7,445 nt of DNA from Oscillospiraceae bacterium. Lineage in GTDB: Bacteria; Bacillota; Clostridia; Oscillospirales; Ruminococcaceae. Position numbers and translations under genes: made by a program. Below the pieces are notes generated by a model, which saw only the letters and a list, made by a program, of their open reading frames with translations, did no database searches and was not told where the DNA came from. Where the stretch lies: positions 1-7,445 of the forward strand of contig JAITVF010000106.1 of NCBI GenBank assembly GCA_031285945.1, written 5' to 3'. Within the stretch, counting starts at the first letter, position 1. The number at the start of each line of letters is the position of its first letter. Shown here piece by piece: positions 6,375 to 7,445 of the stretch.

Positions 6375-6745
6375 ACATCGAGCGGCTGTGGGAAGTGGCC
6401 GCCTCGGTTCTGATAGCCGTTTTTGTTGGCGCCGCCAAGGTGTTTTCCGTGAAAACAAAAATGGCCGCCGACGTCCGCTGGGTTCTGGGCCAGCTCTTTG
6501 TTTCGGGGGTGGCGGGGCTTCTGGTGACCCTTTTTGCCAGAGGCGCGCTCAACCTCAACAGCGATCTTCTGGGGGTAGCGGCGGGAGTGGCGGGCTGGGG
6601 CGGCTCAACGATGATCGACTCGCTCTATAAAAAGACCGCCGCAGACCTGGGCCTTAATATCCAAAAACCAGACAAACCCCAAAGAAGGCCCAGGGGCGGG
6701 GCCAAAGCCAAAGCGGAAGAAGACCAACCCCACCCCCCAGAATAA
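6365..6745 (+). CDS. Small holin-like membrane protein (LydA/holin superfamily III type)
   Basis: This 126-residue protein starts at GTG 6365, inside the last codons of the upstream gene, with a purine-rich GGGGTGAGGG just ahead, and stops at TAA 6743-6745. It has hydrophobic segments at about 9-27 and 38-58 and a third, small-residue-rich one at about 64-85 containing LLGVAAGVAGWGGSTMIDSL, followed by a hydrophilic Lys/Arg/Pro-rich tail. This length, the three segments and the G-rich last segment followed by a charged tail resemble LydA-type phage holins, which form membrane lesions that release endolysin. No endolysin, tail or other phage gene is visible, so it may be a phage remnant, a domesticated holin, or an unrelated small membrane protein. 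The similarity is by eye only. Confidence 0.6.
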   Translation: MPVNIERLWEVAASVLIAVFVGAAKVFSVKTKMAADVRWVLGQLFVSGVAGLLVTLFARGALNLNSDLLGVAAGVAGWGGSTMIDSLYKKTAADLGLNIQKPDKPQRRPRGGAKAKAEEDQPHPPE

Positions 6746-6757
6746 AATTACGAAAAG

Positions 6758-6812
6758 CGTAAAGCCTCCCGCACGGCGCAAGCAGCAGCCGTTTCTTGCC
6801 GGAGGCTTTACG
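6758..6812. terminator. Long hairpin terminator between convergent genes
   Basis: CGTAAAGCCTCC (6758-6769) pairs perfectly with GGAGGCTTTACG (6801-6812) over 12 bp. The 31-base interior can extend the stem through ACGGC (6773-6777) and GCCGT (6788-6792). On the minus strand the hairpin is followed by a U-rich CTTTTCGTAATTTTATT, making it a good terminator for the glycerate kinase gene; on the plus strand it lies 12 bases past the holin-like stop but lacks a U-run. It probably serves both genes. Confidence 0.75.
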
Positions 6813-6875
6813 TTATGCGGCGGAGAAAGCAGTCCAGCGAAAAAAATCCTCTGGGAGCCGAGCCACTTTTGAAGT

Positions 6876-7445
6876 TTATCGACTATACCGCCCTGTCGCT
6901 CTGAGAAAACGCATTAGGTTATAGATCGTGCGGGCCAGGTCGTCCCTTGCCCTGAGCCTTGCGGCCTTGAAATCGACGGCGACCCGGTTGATGGAAAAAA
7001 TGCCCGAAACACCCTCGCTATAAGCGTCATCCACATCGTCCCCTATATCGCCCACAACGGCGACGACCGGGATATTTAGGGGCTTTGCCCTGCGCGAGAC
7101 CCCGATCACGACCTTTCCCCTAAGACTCTGCCGGTCGATTTTACCCTCGCCGGTAATGATCATATCGGCCCCGTCGGCGAGCTTTTCAAAATCGACGGTA
7201 TCGAGCACCGCGTCAATACCCATCTTAAGCTCTGAGCCAAAAAAGGCCGGCATTCCCGCGCCCATTCCCCCCGCCGCACCGCCGCCGGGAGTCTCGCCGA
7301 GGTCTATACCAAGATCGCGGCGCATTACCTCGCAAAGGTGGACCAGCCCCCGGTCAAGGAACCGCACCGTTTCCTCGTCAGCGCCCTTCTGAGGCCCAAA
7401 AACATAGGCCGCGCCGTTTGGTCCGTACATGGGGTTGTCGATATC
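6876..7445 (-). CDS. Glycerate kinase (GarK/GlxK family), C-terminal half (partial)
   Basis: The frame is open from the right edge (7445) to TAA at 6878-6876, giving 189 residues of a family whose members are usually about 380 residues long; the start lies outside the window. The protein phosphorylates D-glycerate with ATP in the cytosol, feeding glycolysis from glyoxylate, sugar-acid or serine-type metabolism; whether the product is 2- or 3-phosphoglycerate cannot be read here. Family landmarks seen in order are DNPMYGPNGAAYVFGPQKGA, the glycine-rich GGGAAGGMGAGMPAFFG, ADMIITGEGKIDRQSLRGK, PVVAVVGD, and the C-terminal GIFSINRVAVDF plus ARDDLARTIYNL segment. The ATG at 7430 is an internal methionine, since family-conserved DNP codons precede it. 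The visible part is intact. Confidence 0.95.
   Translation of the reverse strand, partial: DIDNPMYGPNGAAYVFGPQKGADEETVRFLDRGLVHLCEVMRRDLGIDLGETPGGGAAGGMGAGMPAFFGSELKMGIDAVLDTVDFEKLADGADMIITGEGKIDRQSLRGKVVIGVSRRAKPLNIPVVAVVGDIGDDVDDAYSEGVSGIFSINRVAVDFKAARLRARDDLARTIYNLMRFLRATGRYSR

Noticed and set aside
6276..6630. Overlapping open frames on both strands around the 5682/6365 gene junction
   Set aside because: They are alternate-frame shadows without membrane-protein character or initiation signals.

Overview
The window looks like a chromosomal segment of a moderately GC-rich Firmicutes bacterium, probably of the class Clostridia. The evidence is strong GGAGG-type ribosome binding sites, a clostridial-style chemoreceptor with a tandem HAMP region, a MacB/LolD-type ABC exporter with a duplicated FtsX permease, and an iron-dependent alcohol dehydrogenase tail. 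The species cannot be named from the sequence, and no phage structural genes, transposases, CRISPR arrays, rRNA or tRNA genes are visible.

Layout, left to right. (1) The last ~57 codons of a plus-strand iron-containing alcohol dehydrogenase end at 175. (2) A perfect 17-bp hairpin (260-296) separates it from a minus-strand ABC exporter. The ATPase gene (3187 to 2504) and the permease gene (2507 to 315) overlap by four bases (GTGA) and form one operon, preceded by a short promoter region with three phased GTGAC half-sites. (3) A second hairpin (3277-3311), built on the same CCCCCGCC/GGCGGGGG core as the first, lies between the operon and the next minus-strand gene, a 608-residue methyl-accepting chemotaxis protein (5154 to 3328). 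(4) A gene-free stretch of about 530 bases (5155-5681) lies between divergent transcription units. It holds candidate promoters for the chemoreceptor, including a sigma-28/sigma-D-like one, a terminator-like hairpin plus U-run inside the chemoreceptor leader, A-rich direct repeats, a perfect TATAAT, and a structured leader of about 100 nt for the plus-strand operon. (5) That operon has two overlapping genes: an unrecognised two-pass membrane protein with a sensor-like external domain (5682-6374) and a small holin-like membrane protein (6365-6745). (6) A long hairpin (6758-6812) separates this pair from the C-terminal half of a minus-strand glycerate kinase that runs off the right edge.

How the parts may relate. 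The exporter and the chemoreceptor are on the same strand but are separated by a hairpin, so they are probably independent units. The chemoreceptor and the membrane-protein/holin-like pair are divergent and share a regulatory region, which allows but does not prove co-regulation. The least ordinary parts are the holin-like gene coupled to a sensor-like membrane protein outside any visible prophage, the attenuator-like leader of the chemoreceptor, and the two hairpins with a conserved core and co-varying outer stems. No complete new defence or mobile system is evident.
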